Source: Mycolicibacterium frederiksbergense
GTDB lineage: Bacteria > Actinomycetota > Actinomycetes > Mycobacteriales > Mycobacteriaceae
DNA length: 64,000 nucleotides
Direction: 5' to 3'
Assembly (NCBI RefSeq): GCF_029893345.1
Contig: NZ_JARXVE010000003.1
Coordinates: 806,001-870,000 of the forward strand
Made by a program: the position numbers and the translations under genes. Position 1 is the first letter of the stretch; every line of letters begins with the position of its first letter. This document shows positions 1 to 7,700 of the stretch, piece after piece. Below the pieces are notes generated by a model, which was given only the letters and a program-made list of their open reading frames with translations, was not told the DNA's origin and searched no databases.

Positions 1-1
1 C

Positions 2-1246
2 GTGTTCACCACCTACGGCATCGTCACCCAGACCACCGGCGGCAGGCTGTCCGTCGCATACCTGGTCACGTTGGCCGCGATGGTGTTCACCGCGCGGTCC
101 TACGCCAAGATGGCGGTCGCCTACCCGGTCGCCGGATCCGCATACACCTACACACAGAAGGCTTTCGGCGCCCCGATCGGATTCCTCGCCGGCTGGTCAT
201 TGCTGCTGGATTACCTGTTCCTGCCGATGATCAACTATCTGGTGATCGGCATCTATCTGCATGCCGCGGTGCCTGCGATTCCGGCCTGGGTGTTCGTCTT
301 GCTGTCCATCGCGGCGGTGACGGTGCTCAACATCGTCGGCATCGTGTCGGTGGCCAGGGCGAGCGTCGTCATCATCTCGGTGCAGACGATCTTCATCGCG
401 ACGTTCCTGGTGTTGACCTGCTCCAAGGTGTTCAGCTTCGGCACGGTGGACCTGATGGCACCGTTCCACGGTGACGGCAGCACTACCGGATTCAGCCCGG
501 TGCTGGCCGGCGCGGCGATCCTGTGCCTGTCATTCCTGGGGTTCGACGCGGTGTCCACGCTGTCCGAGGAGACCAAGGACCCCAAACGATCTGTGCCGCA
601 GGCAATCATGATCTCCACGGCGGCAGCGGGTGTGCTCTTTGTGGTGCTGTCCTATCTCGGACAGCTGGTGTTTCCGTCCAACCAGTTCACCGATGTTGAG
701 TCCGGATCCCTGGACCTGATGCTGGCCACGGGCGGGCAGTTCATGCAGACCTTCTTCACGGCGGCCTATGTCGCCGGTGCGCTCGGATCCGCGATCGCGT
801 CGCAAGCGTCCGTAGCGCGGATCTTGTACGCGATGGGGCGCGACGGCATCCTGCCGCGCACGTTCTTCGGCTATGTCTCGCCGCGGTTCGCCACCCCCGT
901 CTACGCAATCGTGGCGGTGTCGGTGATATCGCTGCTGGCCATGGTGATCAGCCTGACCACACTTGCCTCGGTGGTCAGTTTCGGTGCGTTGGTGGCGTTC
1001 TCGGTGGTCAACCTGTCGGTCATCAAGCACTATTTCGTCGACCAGCGCGAACGCGACGGCGCCCAGGTGATCGGCAATCTCGTTCTGCCGGTGATCGGCT
1101 TCCTACTGACCGTGTGGCTGTGGACGAGTTTGTCCGGGGTTACGTTGATCATCGGGTTGTGTTGGCTGGCAGCGGGATTCGTGTGGCTTGCCGGGATTAC
1201 CCGTGGATTCCAGCGGCCGACGCCGGAGCTGGACATGAAGGAGTAA
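2..1246 (+). CDS. APC-family amino acid/polyamine permease (5' truncated)
   Basis: The gene runs in from the left edge, so its first transmembrane segment(s) are missing; 414 residues remain and it stops at TAA 1244-1246. The protein is almost entirely hydrophobic helices, with the APC-type run GSAYTYTQKAFG near residue 50 and a LGFDAVSTLSEETKDP loop near residue 180, the conserved acidic stretch of APC transporters. It probably imports an amino acid, polyamine or related amine by cation symport. It is a clear paralogue of the permease at 2542-3873: both share the LLLDYLFLPM-type segment and end in a TRGFxRPxPE tail. The exact substrate cannot be read from sequence. Confidence 0.88.
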   Translation: MFTTYGIVTQTTGGRLSVAYLVTLAAMVFTARSYAKMAVAYPVAGSAYTYTQKAFGAPIGFLAGWSLLLDYLFLPMINYLVIGIYLHAAVPAIPAWVFVLLSIAAVTVLNIVGIVSVARASVVIISVQTIFIATFLVLTCSKVFSFGTVDLMAPFHGDGSTTGFSPVLAGAAILCLSFLGFDAVSTLSEETKDPKRSVPQAIMISTAAAGVLFVVLSYLGQLVFPSNQFTDVESGSLDLMLATGGQFMQTFFTAAYVAGALGSAIASQASVARILYAMGRDGILPRTFFGYVSPRFATPVYAIVAVSVISLLAMVISLTTLASVVSFGALVAFSVVNLSVIKHYFVDQRERDGAQVIGNLVLPVIGFLLTVWLWTSLSGVTLIIGLCWLAAGFVWLAGITRGFQRPTPELDMKE

Positions 1247-1264
1247 ACCCGGCCGCCCTGCGGG

Positions 1265-1687
1265 TCAGGCCACGCTGATCGTGACGTCGATGTTGCCCCG
1301 GGTCGCCTTCGAATACGGGCAGACCTGGTGCGCATCGTCGGCGATGGCCTGAGCGGTTTCCCGATCGACGCCGGGGATGCTGACATTGAGCCGGGCCCGC
1401 AGTGAGAACGCCCCGTCGGTGTTGAGCAGGTCGACCTCGGCGTCCACCGCGGTTTCGGCGGGCAGCTTCACATTGTGCTTGCCCGCGGTCAGGCCCATGG
1501 CGCTGAGGAAGCACGCCGACCAGCCGGCGGCGAACAGCTGCTCGGGGTTGGTGCCGGAGCCGTTGCCGCCCGGCGGGGTCAGCTGGATGTCGAGGTTGCC
1601 GTCGGAGCTGTAGGCCTCGCCCTGGCGGCCGCCGGTGGTGTGGGTCTGGGCGGTGTAGAGCACGTTGTCGGTCGGGTTGCTGGTCAC
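1265..1687 (-). CDS. ohr: Organic hydroperoxide resistance protein, Ohr/OsmC family
   Basis: A 140-residue cytoplasmic thiol peroxidase that reduces organic hydroperoxides. The two redox cysteines are visible: one in the AAGWSACFLSAM helix (about residue 57) and one in the HQVCPYSKATRGN motif (about residue 122). The YTAQTHTTGGRQG N-terminus is typical of Ohr. I chose the GTG at 1685-1687 because AAGGAGAA lies just upstream; the frame stays open to 1777, but those extra residues do not resemble the family. It is convergent with the permease before it, and no OhrR-type MarR regulator is adjacent, which is unusual because ohr is often paired with one. Confidence 0.92.
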   Translation of the reverse strand: MTSNPTDNVLYTAQTHTTGGRQGEAYSSDGNLDIQLTPPGGNGSGTNPEQLFAAGWSACFLSAMGLTAGKHNVKLPAETAVDAEVDLLNTDGAFSLRARLNVSIPGVDRETAQAIADDAHQVCPYSKATRGNIDVTISVA

Positions 1688-1831
1688 GGCGGTTCTCCTT
1701 CGGGTGGATGGTCCGATCCAATTGGATGCGTTGGAGATGAACGCCGGGTATCGCTGCTGCGGGCCGATGAACGCCATGGTCGACCGGGTGGCAAGCTCAG
1801 CACCCGTGGCGCTGGTCGTTTCAGGTCACAT

Positions 1832-2482
1832 TCAAGCCGAGACGGTTGGGATTTCGCTGCCTTCACCGGCACGATCGGCCCATTTGGGGGAAGCAATGCA
1901 CAGTAGCGCCTCGGCGTGCGCGAGGAGATCCGCCTCGACATCCTCGGGAGTCAACAGCCCGGTCATCGCGTGTATGGCAAGGCCGTCTTCGAGGGCCACC
2001 ATAGCGGTAGCGATCTTGGCGGGAGGAAGCAGTGGAGAGAAGTCTCCGCTGGCGATCCCCGCCTCGACGATTCTCAGGTACAGCTCTGCCTGGCCGCTGA
2101 AGAAGCGCCGGCTCCAACTCGCAGCGGTGGGTTCCTCCACGATCACCGGAGCGAGTTCGTACAGAATCCGTGCTGCTTCACAACGCTTTCCCGGATAGGG
2201 GGTGCCCAATTCGATACACCGGCTCAGCATCGACAGCGGGAGCGTCTCTTTTGCGACGAGCTGCTCTCTCTCATCGAGGAACTGCTTGGCCGCGGACCGA
2301 TAAACCGCGGCGAGAATGTCGTTGACATCCGAGTAGTAGTAGAGCAACAACGCTGAAGACATGTCTGCGGCTTCAGCGATTCGTTTGAGGTTGATCCCGG
2401 CGGCACCGTGTTTGTGGACCGCTATTGTGGCGGCTGCAACGATCTCCGCGCGTCGCTTCTTCTGGTTACTCGGGCGAGCCAT
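1832..2482 (-). CDS. TetR/AcrR-family transcriptional regulator
   Basis: A 216-residue protein with an N-terminal TetR helix-turn-helix (RRAEIVAAATIAVHKHGAAG, then IAEAADMSSALLLYYYSDVNDIL, residues about 10-60) and a ligand-binding helical C-terminal domain. The LYYYSDVNDIL recognition segment differs slightly from the usual LYYHFPSK form. Start ATG at 2480-2482 with a purine-rich AGGGAAGG upstream. It is the last gene of a leftward unit after the nitrilase-fold hydrolase and APC permease, 59 bp downstream of the permease stop, so it is the natural candidate to control that unit. The near-palindrome at 4782-4798 in front of the first gene is a possible target. Confidence 0.85.
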   Translation of the reverse strand: MARPSNQKKRRAEIVAAATIAVHKHGAAGINLKRIAEAADMSSALLLYYYSDVNDILAAVYRSAAKQFLDEREQLVAKETLPLSMLSRCIELGTPYPGKRCEAARILYELAPVIVEEPTAASWSRRFFSGQAELYLRIVEAGIASGDFSPLLPPAKIATAMVALEDGLAIHAMTGLLTPEDVEADLLAHAEALLCIASPKWADRAGEGSEIPTVSA

Positions 2483-2541
2483 GCTGCGACCTTCCCTGTT
2501 ACTCCTGCCGGGAAGTCTATCGCAGCATGGTCGGCATCGAA

Positions 2542-3873
2542 TCAGCGTGCTTCTGAGGTGATCTCGGGTGCAGGACGCGAGAAGCCGCGTGTGAGGACAA
2601 CGAGGTAGACCAGACCGGCGACCAGCCAGCCGGCCCCGAGCGTAATCGCGTGGGTGTCCAGACTGATCAGGAAGTAGACCGTGATGGCGATGGCGGCAGC
2701 CGCGAGCAGGACACGCACCCAACGGGCCGGTCCACTCTCCTTGTCGCGGAGAAGGAGCACCAGCACGCCCAGGTTCACCGCGGTGAACGCGGTGAACGCA
2801 CCGAAGTTGATGAACGACGTCGATGTGGTCAGCGTCATCTGGGTGGCAAACAGTCCGACGGCACCGATCAGAGCGATGTTCAGAACCGGAGTTCCGAGTC
2901 TGGGATGGCGGTATCCGAAGAACTTCTTCGGCAGAACTCCGTCACGTCCCATTGTGAGCAGCAATCGCGAGCCGCCGGCCTGCGCGGCGATCGACGACGC
3001 GAACCCCCCGATCACGAGTGCAGCGACGATCGTTGCCGACAGAAGATTCCCACCGACTTGGGCCGCGATGTCGAACGCTGCCGAATCCACGTCGTTGACG
3101 ACCGTCAGCGGGAGAACCATCTCGGCGGCGAAACTGACCACGGTGAAGATCAGCCCCATTGCCAGTGTCGCGATGACGATCGCGCGTGGGATCAAGCGTC
3201 GCGGGTCCATTGCTTCGCCGGTCAGCGTCGTGATCGCGTCGAAACCGAGGAACGAGTAGCACGCGATCGCTGCGCCCGCCGCGACTCCTGCCAGCGAGCT
3301 GTCCATGTTCCAGAAGGGGCTGAGAACCGACGTTCCACCGTCGGTCGCGGCGGTTCTCAGGGACAGTGCGACGAAGCAGATCAGAATCAAGGCAACGAAA
3401 CTCAGGAGGAGAAAGTTCGCTTTGTCTGCGACCCGAATACCTAGCACATTGACGACCGAGACGATGAGCACCTGCGCCACGATCCAGACCCAGAAAGGCA
3501 CTTCCTCGAACTGCGCGCTGAGAAACGAACCACTGATGAGGAAAATGACCATCGGCAGGAAGAAGTAGTCGAGGATCAAGACCCAGCCCGCCATGAACCC
3601 GGTGTGTGCCCCCAACGTCTTCCGAACGTAACTGTAGGCGGAACCGGAGAGCGCGAACCTAGCCGACATCGTGGCGTAGCTGATCGCGGTCAGGAGCATC
3701 GCCACCGTGGCAAGCAGGTAGCTTCCCGACGAGGTGCCGGAACTGACTTCCGAAATGATCCCGAAGGTGGCAAGAACGACCGCCGGAGCCATGTAGGCGA
3801 TTCCGAACAGCACAAGAGATGGCAGTCCCAATTGCGTCGGCTTCGCCGCGACTTGGTTACCGGTCAATAACAT
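2542..3873 (-). CDS. APC-family amino acid/polyamine permease
   Basis: A complete permease of 443 residues with about 12 predicted membrane segments. It opens with the APC signature LGLPSLVLFGIAYMAPAVVL, has the GSAYSYVRKTLGAHTGFMAGW motif near residue 85, and GFDAITTLTGEAMDP near residue 215. Start ATG at 3871-3873, because AAAGGAG lies a few bases upstream; an in-frame ATG five codons earlier is possible but would overlap that ribosome site. It sits between the nitrilase-fold hydrolase and TetR gene, so it probably brings in the hydrolase substrate or a related amine. Close relative of the truncated permease at 2-1246. Confidence 0.9.
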   Translation of the reverse strand: MLLTGNQVAAKPTQLGLPSLVLFGIAYMAPAVVLATFGIISEVSSGTSSGSYLLATVAMLLTAISYATMSARFALSGSAYSYVRKTLGAHTGFMAGWVLILDYFFLPMVIFLISGSFLSAQFEEVPFWVWIVAQVLIVSVVNVLGIRVADKANFLLLSFVALILICFVALSLRTAATDGGTSVLSPFWNMDSSLAGVAAGAAIACYSFLGFDAITTLTGEAMDPRRLIPRAIVIATLAMGLIFTVVSFAAEMVLPLTVVNDVDSAAFDIAAQVGGNLLSATIVAALVIGGFASSIAAQAGGSRLLLTMGRDGVLPKKFFGYRHPRLGTPVLNIALIGAVGLFATQMTLTTSTSFINFGAFTAFTAVNLGVLVLLLRDKESGPARWVRVLLAAAAIAITVYFLISLDTHAITLGAGWLVAGLVYLVVLTRGFSRPAPEITSEAR

Positions 3874-3914
3874 GATGCTCCTTTGCATCTGCGAATTCGA
3901 ACAGGGATGCTCGC

Positions 3915-4760
3915 TCAGGACGGTCGGGGTTGGATGCGCCCATCGCGGTACATCGGAAGGCTGATGGTGGTGGTGGTGTCGAGTTGGGACCAGACCCGGT
4001 TGAGACCGGCCGTTCCATCCCGCTGCACCCGCGACGACTCCGAGAGGTCGAGTACGTCGCTGAGGGCTTCCGTCGACGCATCGACGCTGCGAACCCGAAG
4101 CCGCCCTTCGGCGTCGTAGGCGATGGTCTGCCCGCGTCCCCCCGGCGCCGGAGCGTTCACAGAAAGGACCGCAAGCTGGTTCGCGATCGCTGTAGCCTGC
4201 AGGAGAACGAGTTCCTGTGCGCGATCTGAGGTCGTAGTACGGGCGACATTGATGATGGCGTCCGCCCCAAGCCAGGCCAGTTGCCGACCGTGCTCGGGGA
4301 ACCAGATGTCGTAGCAGATGGACAGCCCGACTGTTCCGTACTCACCGAGACGAAACACCGTGAATTCGCTGCCGGGCGAAGTTCTTTCATATGGCTGCCA
4401 GGGGAACACCTTGCGATATGTCGCGACCCTGCGCCCTTCGGGTGAGTAGGCCGAGACGGTATTGGCTACCGTGCCATCTTCCGCGCGTTCGAACACACTG
4501 CCCGGAATCAGCCAGATCTGGTGCTCTCGTGCGAGCTGCTCGAGAGCTCGATCCCGCGGCCCGCCGGCGCTCTCGATGTACTGCGCGGCTTCGTGGAGCG
4601 TTGTGTTGGGGGTTCCCCCACAGAGATGCATCTCAGGGAACACGACAAGTCTCGCTGCGGGATAGTCCACGCACAGTTGGCGCACCTCTTCCTGAAAAGC
4701 CTCGAGGCTCGTGACGGGCGGGTGCTGGGCAAGGCAGTAGAAAAGCGGTCGAGTACTCAG
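3915..4760 (-). CDS. Carbon-nitrogen hydrolase (nitrilase superfamily), probable CTG start
   Basis: Cytoplasmic amidohydrolase with the nitrilase Glu-Lys-Cys triad: Glu in VVFPEMHL, Lys in TYRKVFPWQPYE, Cys in LSICYDIWFPEH. It hydrolyses an amide, nitrile or N-carbamoyl bond; the substrate is unknown. The first ATG/GTG in frame is GTG 4685 (256 residues), which would cut off the first core strand. The frame is open further upstream and encodes STRPLFYCLAQHPPVTS, a typical nitrilase N-terminus, down from a stop just beyond 4770. The only plausible initiator there is CTG 4758-4760, preceded by GAGAGGGGAG; this gives 281 residues, the usual family length. The permease and TetR genes follow on the same strand. 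Confidence 0.8.
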   Translation of the reverse strand: MSTRPLFYCLAQHPPVTSLEAFQEEVRQLCVDYPAARLVVFPEMHLCGGTPNTTLHEAAQYIESAGGPRDRALEQLAREHQIWLIPGSVFERAEDGTVANTVSAYSPEGRRVATYRKVFPWQPYERTSPGSEFTVFRLGEYGTVGLSICYDIWFPEHGRQLAWLGADAIINVARTTTSDRAQELVLLQATAIANQLAVLSVNAPAPGGRGQTIAYDAEGRLRVRSVDASTEALSDVLDLSESSRVQRDGTAGLNRVWSQLDTTTTISLPMYRDGRIQPRPS

Positions 4761-4781
4761 CGCACTCCCCTCTCAAAGTTT

Positions 4782-4798
4782 TTTGAATAGTATTTAAA
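4782..4798. promoter_or_regulatory. Near-perfect palindrome upstream of hydrolase-permease-TetR operon
   Basis: TTTGAATA-G-TATTTAAA, 8-bp arms with one mismatch, 22 bp before the proposed CTG start. It is strikingly AT-rich in a roughly 65% GC background. Position and symmetry suit an operator overlapping a promoter, perhaps for the TetR protein encoded at the end of this operon (inference). Confidence 0.4.
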
Positions 4799-5008
4799 CA
4801 ATCCCTTCTCCGCAAGCATTGGCGCGTAGTTGGAGGGCTTGCTGCAACATCCGTGCGGCAACTCGCACCCATCGGATACGCACCGGTACCAGCCAACCGA
4901 GGTGGCGATAAGCCGCGGAGTCCTCGTGAGTCCCAATCCGGCCCACACGTGCACCGCTGAGCGAGTGCGCTGCGGCCGGAATCCTCCGTGCCGTAAAGGA
5001 GTTCCGTC

Positions 5009-5284
5009 ATGACCAACGTATTGACGCTGCCCACCGCACTGCTCGATCTGACTACCCGCACCACGGAGACGGTGGCCCCGGCCGGTGGTCTGCGGGCTGA
5101 CTTCCAGGCTGAACTGCCCATCGCTGCAAGCCGATTCGAGTTCGCTGTCGGTGTGGGTGCGATGCTGGGCGGACTTGTCGGCCTCGCCGTGGGTGCTGTC
5201 GTCGGTGGCGCCGCACTGGGTATTCCAGTGGGGATCTACAGCCTAGTCGAGTTCAACAACGCGGTCGGAAAACTCGCGGCCTGA
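5009..5284 (+). CDS. Small hydrophobic Gly-rich membrane protein, unknown function
   Basis: A 91-residue protein with AAAGGAG seven bases before its ATG, so it is likely expressed. Residues 1-45 are polar with a Thr-rich start. Residues about 48-78 form one long glycine/alanine hydrophobic segment (GVGAMLGGLVGLAVGAVVGG...) that could make a hairpin or span the membrane, followed by a short polar tail. The same kind of glycine-rich hydrophobic core occurs in many small mycobacterial proteins of unknown role. It stands alone between the divergent hydrolase operon and the convergent GntR gene; no function is proposed. Confidence 0.65.
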   Translation: MTNVLTLPTALLDLTTRTTETVAPAGGLRADFQAELPIAASRFEFAVGVGAMLGGLVGLAVGAVVGGAALGIPVGIYSLVEFNNAVGKLAA

Positions 5285-5425
5285 AAAGACCAGGACCCCG
5301 GGTGTTCACCACGCGTGCAGCGGGCACCACTTTGATCTGTCCCGCTGTTTCGAGTCGTGGTTATGCGAGTCGTGTCGATGTAATCGGCCATGGCGGTGGC
5401 CAACTCGATGGTGGCCCGGCTGTGG

Positions 5426-6205
5426 TCAGCCCTGGGCGGCGACCGAACTCATGAAGCCGCGTACGAGCGTGGCGGTCGCTTCGATGTGCGTGGTCATGAT
5501 GTCTTTCGCTCGGGCCGCATCGCCGGCGATGACCGCTTCGGCGATCTGGACGTGCTGGTCCTGGGCGTGCGCAATGGCCTTGTCCATGTACGGGACCGCC
5601 CGTAGCAGGTCGTCCAGCGACATCTGGATGTCGGCAACCGCCTTGGTCAGCGAATTGGATCCGGACAGCGCGGCCAGCGTGACGTGGAACCGGCAGTCGG
5701 CGACTCGGTACTGGCCCGGACCTGCCGTGCTCACCTCGCCCAATCGCAGCCGAAGTTCTTCGATTTCGGCGTCCGATTTCTCTCGCCGTGCGGCCAGTTC
5801 GACCGCTCCGGGTTCGACCACCGTGCGGAACACCATCGCATCGAGGAGGAGATCTCGTTTGGCGGCGTCGAGAGCGATACTGGTGTGCCCGCTGGGTTCC
5901 CAGACCACAAAGCTGCCGCCGTAGCGGCCGGGTTTGGAGGCGATGTATCCGGTTTCCTGGAGCGATCTGATTACCGACCGCAGTGTCATCCTGCTGACGC
6001 CGAGCTGGGTGGATAGTTCACGTTCCGGTGGAAGCCGTTGTCCTTGAACGAAAATCCCGAGCTGAATCGCGTAGAGCACCCGCTCAAGCGCCTCCTCGAA
6101 CGGGTTCACCCCTTGCACCGAGCTCAGGATGACCTCGGTCATCCGCTGGGGCGTGGGACTGATCACGCCCTCAGGGTAGCGGTCGGGGAGTCCTCTCATA
6201 GCCAT
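5426..6205 (-). CDS. GntR-family regulator, FadR/FCD subfamily
   Basis: About 259 residues. The N-terminal winged helix is clear (FEEALERVLYAIQLGIFVQGQRLPPERELSTQLGVSRMTLRSVIRSLQETG), followed by an FCD-type helical ligand domain with the metal/ligand-binding histidines expected in CRFHVTLA and THIEAT. The frame is open to 6346 but that would overlap the divergent synthetase gene; ATG 6203-6205 is preferred because it leaves the palindrome at 6217-6234 upstream of the gene. No clear ribosome site precedes it, so the mRNA may be leaderless. It most likely represses the divergent amine-catabolism cluster and itself. Confidence 0.87.
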   Translation of the reverse strand: MAMRGLPDRYPEGVISPTPQRMTEVILSSVQGVNPFEEALERVLYAIQLGIFVQGQRLPPERELSTQLGVSRMTLRSVIRSLQETGYIASKPGRYGGSFVVWEPSGHTSIALDAAKRDLLLDAMVFRTVVEPGAVELAARREKSDAEIEELRLRLGEVSTAGPGQYRVADCRFHVTLAALSGSNSLTKAVADIQMSLDDLLRAVPYMDKAIAHAQDQHVQIAEAVIAGDAARAKDIMTTHIEATATLVRGFMSSVAAQG

Positions 6206-6216
6206 AAACGACTGAT

Positions 6217-6246
6217 TGGTCAATGGATTGACCATAGACCATTGGT
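6217..6246. promoter_or_regulatory. GntR-type operator: palindrome TGGTCAA-N4-TTGACCA plus ACCATTGGT
   Basis: A perfect inverted repeat, TGGTCAA at 6217-6223 and TTGACCA at 6228-6234, followed four bases later by a second small dyad ACCA-T-TGGT at 6238-6246. Both are in the 100-bp gap between the GntR gene and the glutamine-synthetase-like gene. TGGTC/GACCA half sites are what FadR/FCD-type GntR proteins commonly bind (family knowledge). Binding by the neighbour is inferred. Confidence 0.65.
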
Positions 6247-6305
6247 GAGTTACCGTCGTCACACCGCTGGCCGGTCGGCAGCGTTCAGGGATAGACGAGG
6301 ACCAC

Positions 6306-7700
6306 ATGAATCGGAGCCACCCCTCGGGGGAAATGCCACTCCGCAACGGCAGGATGCTGTCTGTTGACGCCCTTTCCGATCAGGTCAGGGACGGTCGGAT
6401 CGACACTGTCATCGTTGCGTTCACCGACATGCAGGGGCGGCTGCAGGGCAAGAGACTGCACGCGCACTACTTCATCGACCATGCGCTGACCGAGCCGGTG
6501 GAGGGCTGTCATTACCTGCTGGCCGTGGACGTCGAAATGAACACCGTCGCGGGCTACGCCGATTCCGGCTGGGAGACCGGATACGGAGACATGTGCTTCG
6601 TCCTGGACATGGCGACGTTGCGGATGATGCCCCACCTGCCGGCTACCGCGCTGGTGCAGGCCGACGTGACGTGGCACGACGGAACGCCGGTGGCGTACTC
6701 GCCGCGCACCATGTTGTCCCGCCAGTTGGCGAAGGCGTCCGCACTCGGATACCAGGCGCTGGCCGGGGTGGAGCTGGAGTTCATGGTGTTTCACGAATCC
6801 TACGAGCAGGCGGCCGATCTGGGATACCGCAACCTGACGCCGGTCAACCAGTACAACAGCGACTACTCGATTCTCGCGACGTCGCGGGTGGAACCTCTGC
6901 TGCGTGACATCCGCAATGCCGCATTCGCCGCGGGGATGAACGTGGAGTCGGCCAAGGGTGAATGCAACCCGGGGCAGCACGAGATCGGGTTCCTCTACGA
7001 CGAGGCGCTGGTCTCCGCGGACAACACCGTCGTCTACAAGAACATGGCCAAGGAGATCGCCGCGCATCACGGGAAATCCCTGACCTTCATGCCCAAGTTC
7101 AATGCCCGCGAGGGAAACTCGTCACATATTCATCTGTCGCTGCGCGGCCTCGATGACACCCTGGTGTTCTGGGACGCCGCGACGGGCACCCGCACGGCAC
7201 TGTATGACCACTTCATCGCCGGTGTGCTGGCGACCATGCGTGACTTCGCCTTGCTCTACGCGCCGAACATCAATTCCTACAAGCGATTCTCGAATCGGTC
7301 GTTCGCCCCGATCAAGATCGGATGGGGTGAGGACAACCGAACGTGCGCAGTGCGTCTGGTCGGACGAGGTGGTGGCGCCCGGCTGGAGAACCGGGTCCCG
7401 GGTGGCGACGCCAACACCTACCTGGCGCTGGCGGCGATGCTGGCCGGGGGTCTCTACGGGATCGAAGCCGAACTCGAACTGCCGTCACCTGAGAGCGGCA
7501 GCGCCTACGTTTCGGATGCACCGACGATGCCGCTCAGTCTCGCCGAAGCGCGCGATGCTTTCGCCGATTCCGATATGGCCCAACAGCTCCTGGGCAAGGA
7601 CGTCGTCAACCATTACACGAATATGGCCGATGTCGAGGTCGACGCATTCTCGACCGTGGTCACCGACTGGGAGCTGCAGCGCAGCTTCGAACGGATGTGA
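6306..7700 (+). CDS. Glutamine synthetase-like gamma-glutamyl-amine ligase
   Basis: A 464-residue glutamine-synthetase fold protein. The metal/glutamate-site segments are visible: GVELEFMVF (Glu156, Glu158), ECNPGQHEIGF near residue 225, HIHLSL near 278 and ENRVPGGDANTYLALAA near 365. Members found with an aldehyde dehydrogenase and a gamma-glutamyl hydrolase do not make glutamine; they ligate glutamate to an amine (putrescine for PuuA, ethanolamine or isopropylamine in other actinobacteria). That role is inferred from the next genes. Start ATG 6306 with GACGAGGA upstream. It is the first gene of the cluster, divergent from the GntR regulator, and its stop overlaps the next start. Confidence 0.88.
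   Translation: MNRSHPSGEMPLRNGRMLSVDALSDQVRDGRIDTVIVAFTDMQGRLQGKRLHAHYFIDHALTEPVEGCHYLLAVDVEMNTVAGYADSGWETGYGDMCFVLDMATLRMMPHLPATALVQADVTWHDGTPVAYSPRTMLSRQLAKASALGYQALAGVELEFMVFHESYEQAADLGYRNLTPVNQYNSDYSILATSRVEPLLRDIRNAAFAAGMNVESAKGECNPGQHEIGFLYDEALVSADNTVVYKNMAKEIAAHHGKSLTFMPKFNAREGNSSHIHLSLRGLDDTLVFWDAATGTRTALYDHFIAGVLATMRDFALLYAPNINSYKRFSNRSFAPIKIGWGEDNRTCAVRLVGRGGGARLENRVPGGDANTYLALAAMLAGGLYGIEAELELPSPESGSAYVSDAPTMPLSLAEARDAFADSDMAQQLLGKDVVNHYTNMADVEVDAFSTVVTDWELQRSFERM

Noticed and set aside
4633-5121. 162-residue minus frame overlapping the hydrolase start
   Set aside because: Overlaps the conserved N-terminus of the nitrilase-fold protein in another frame and lacks any family resemblance.
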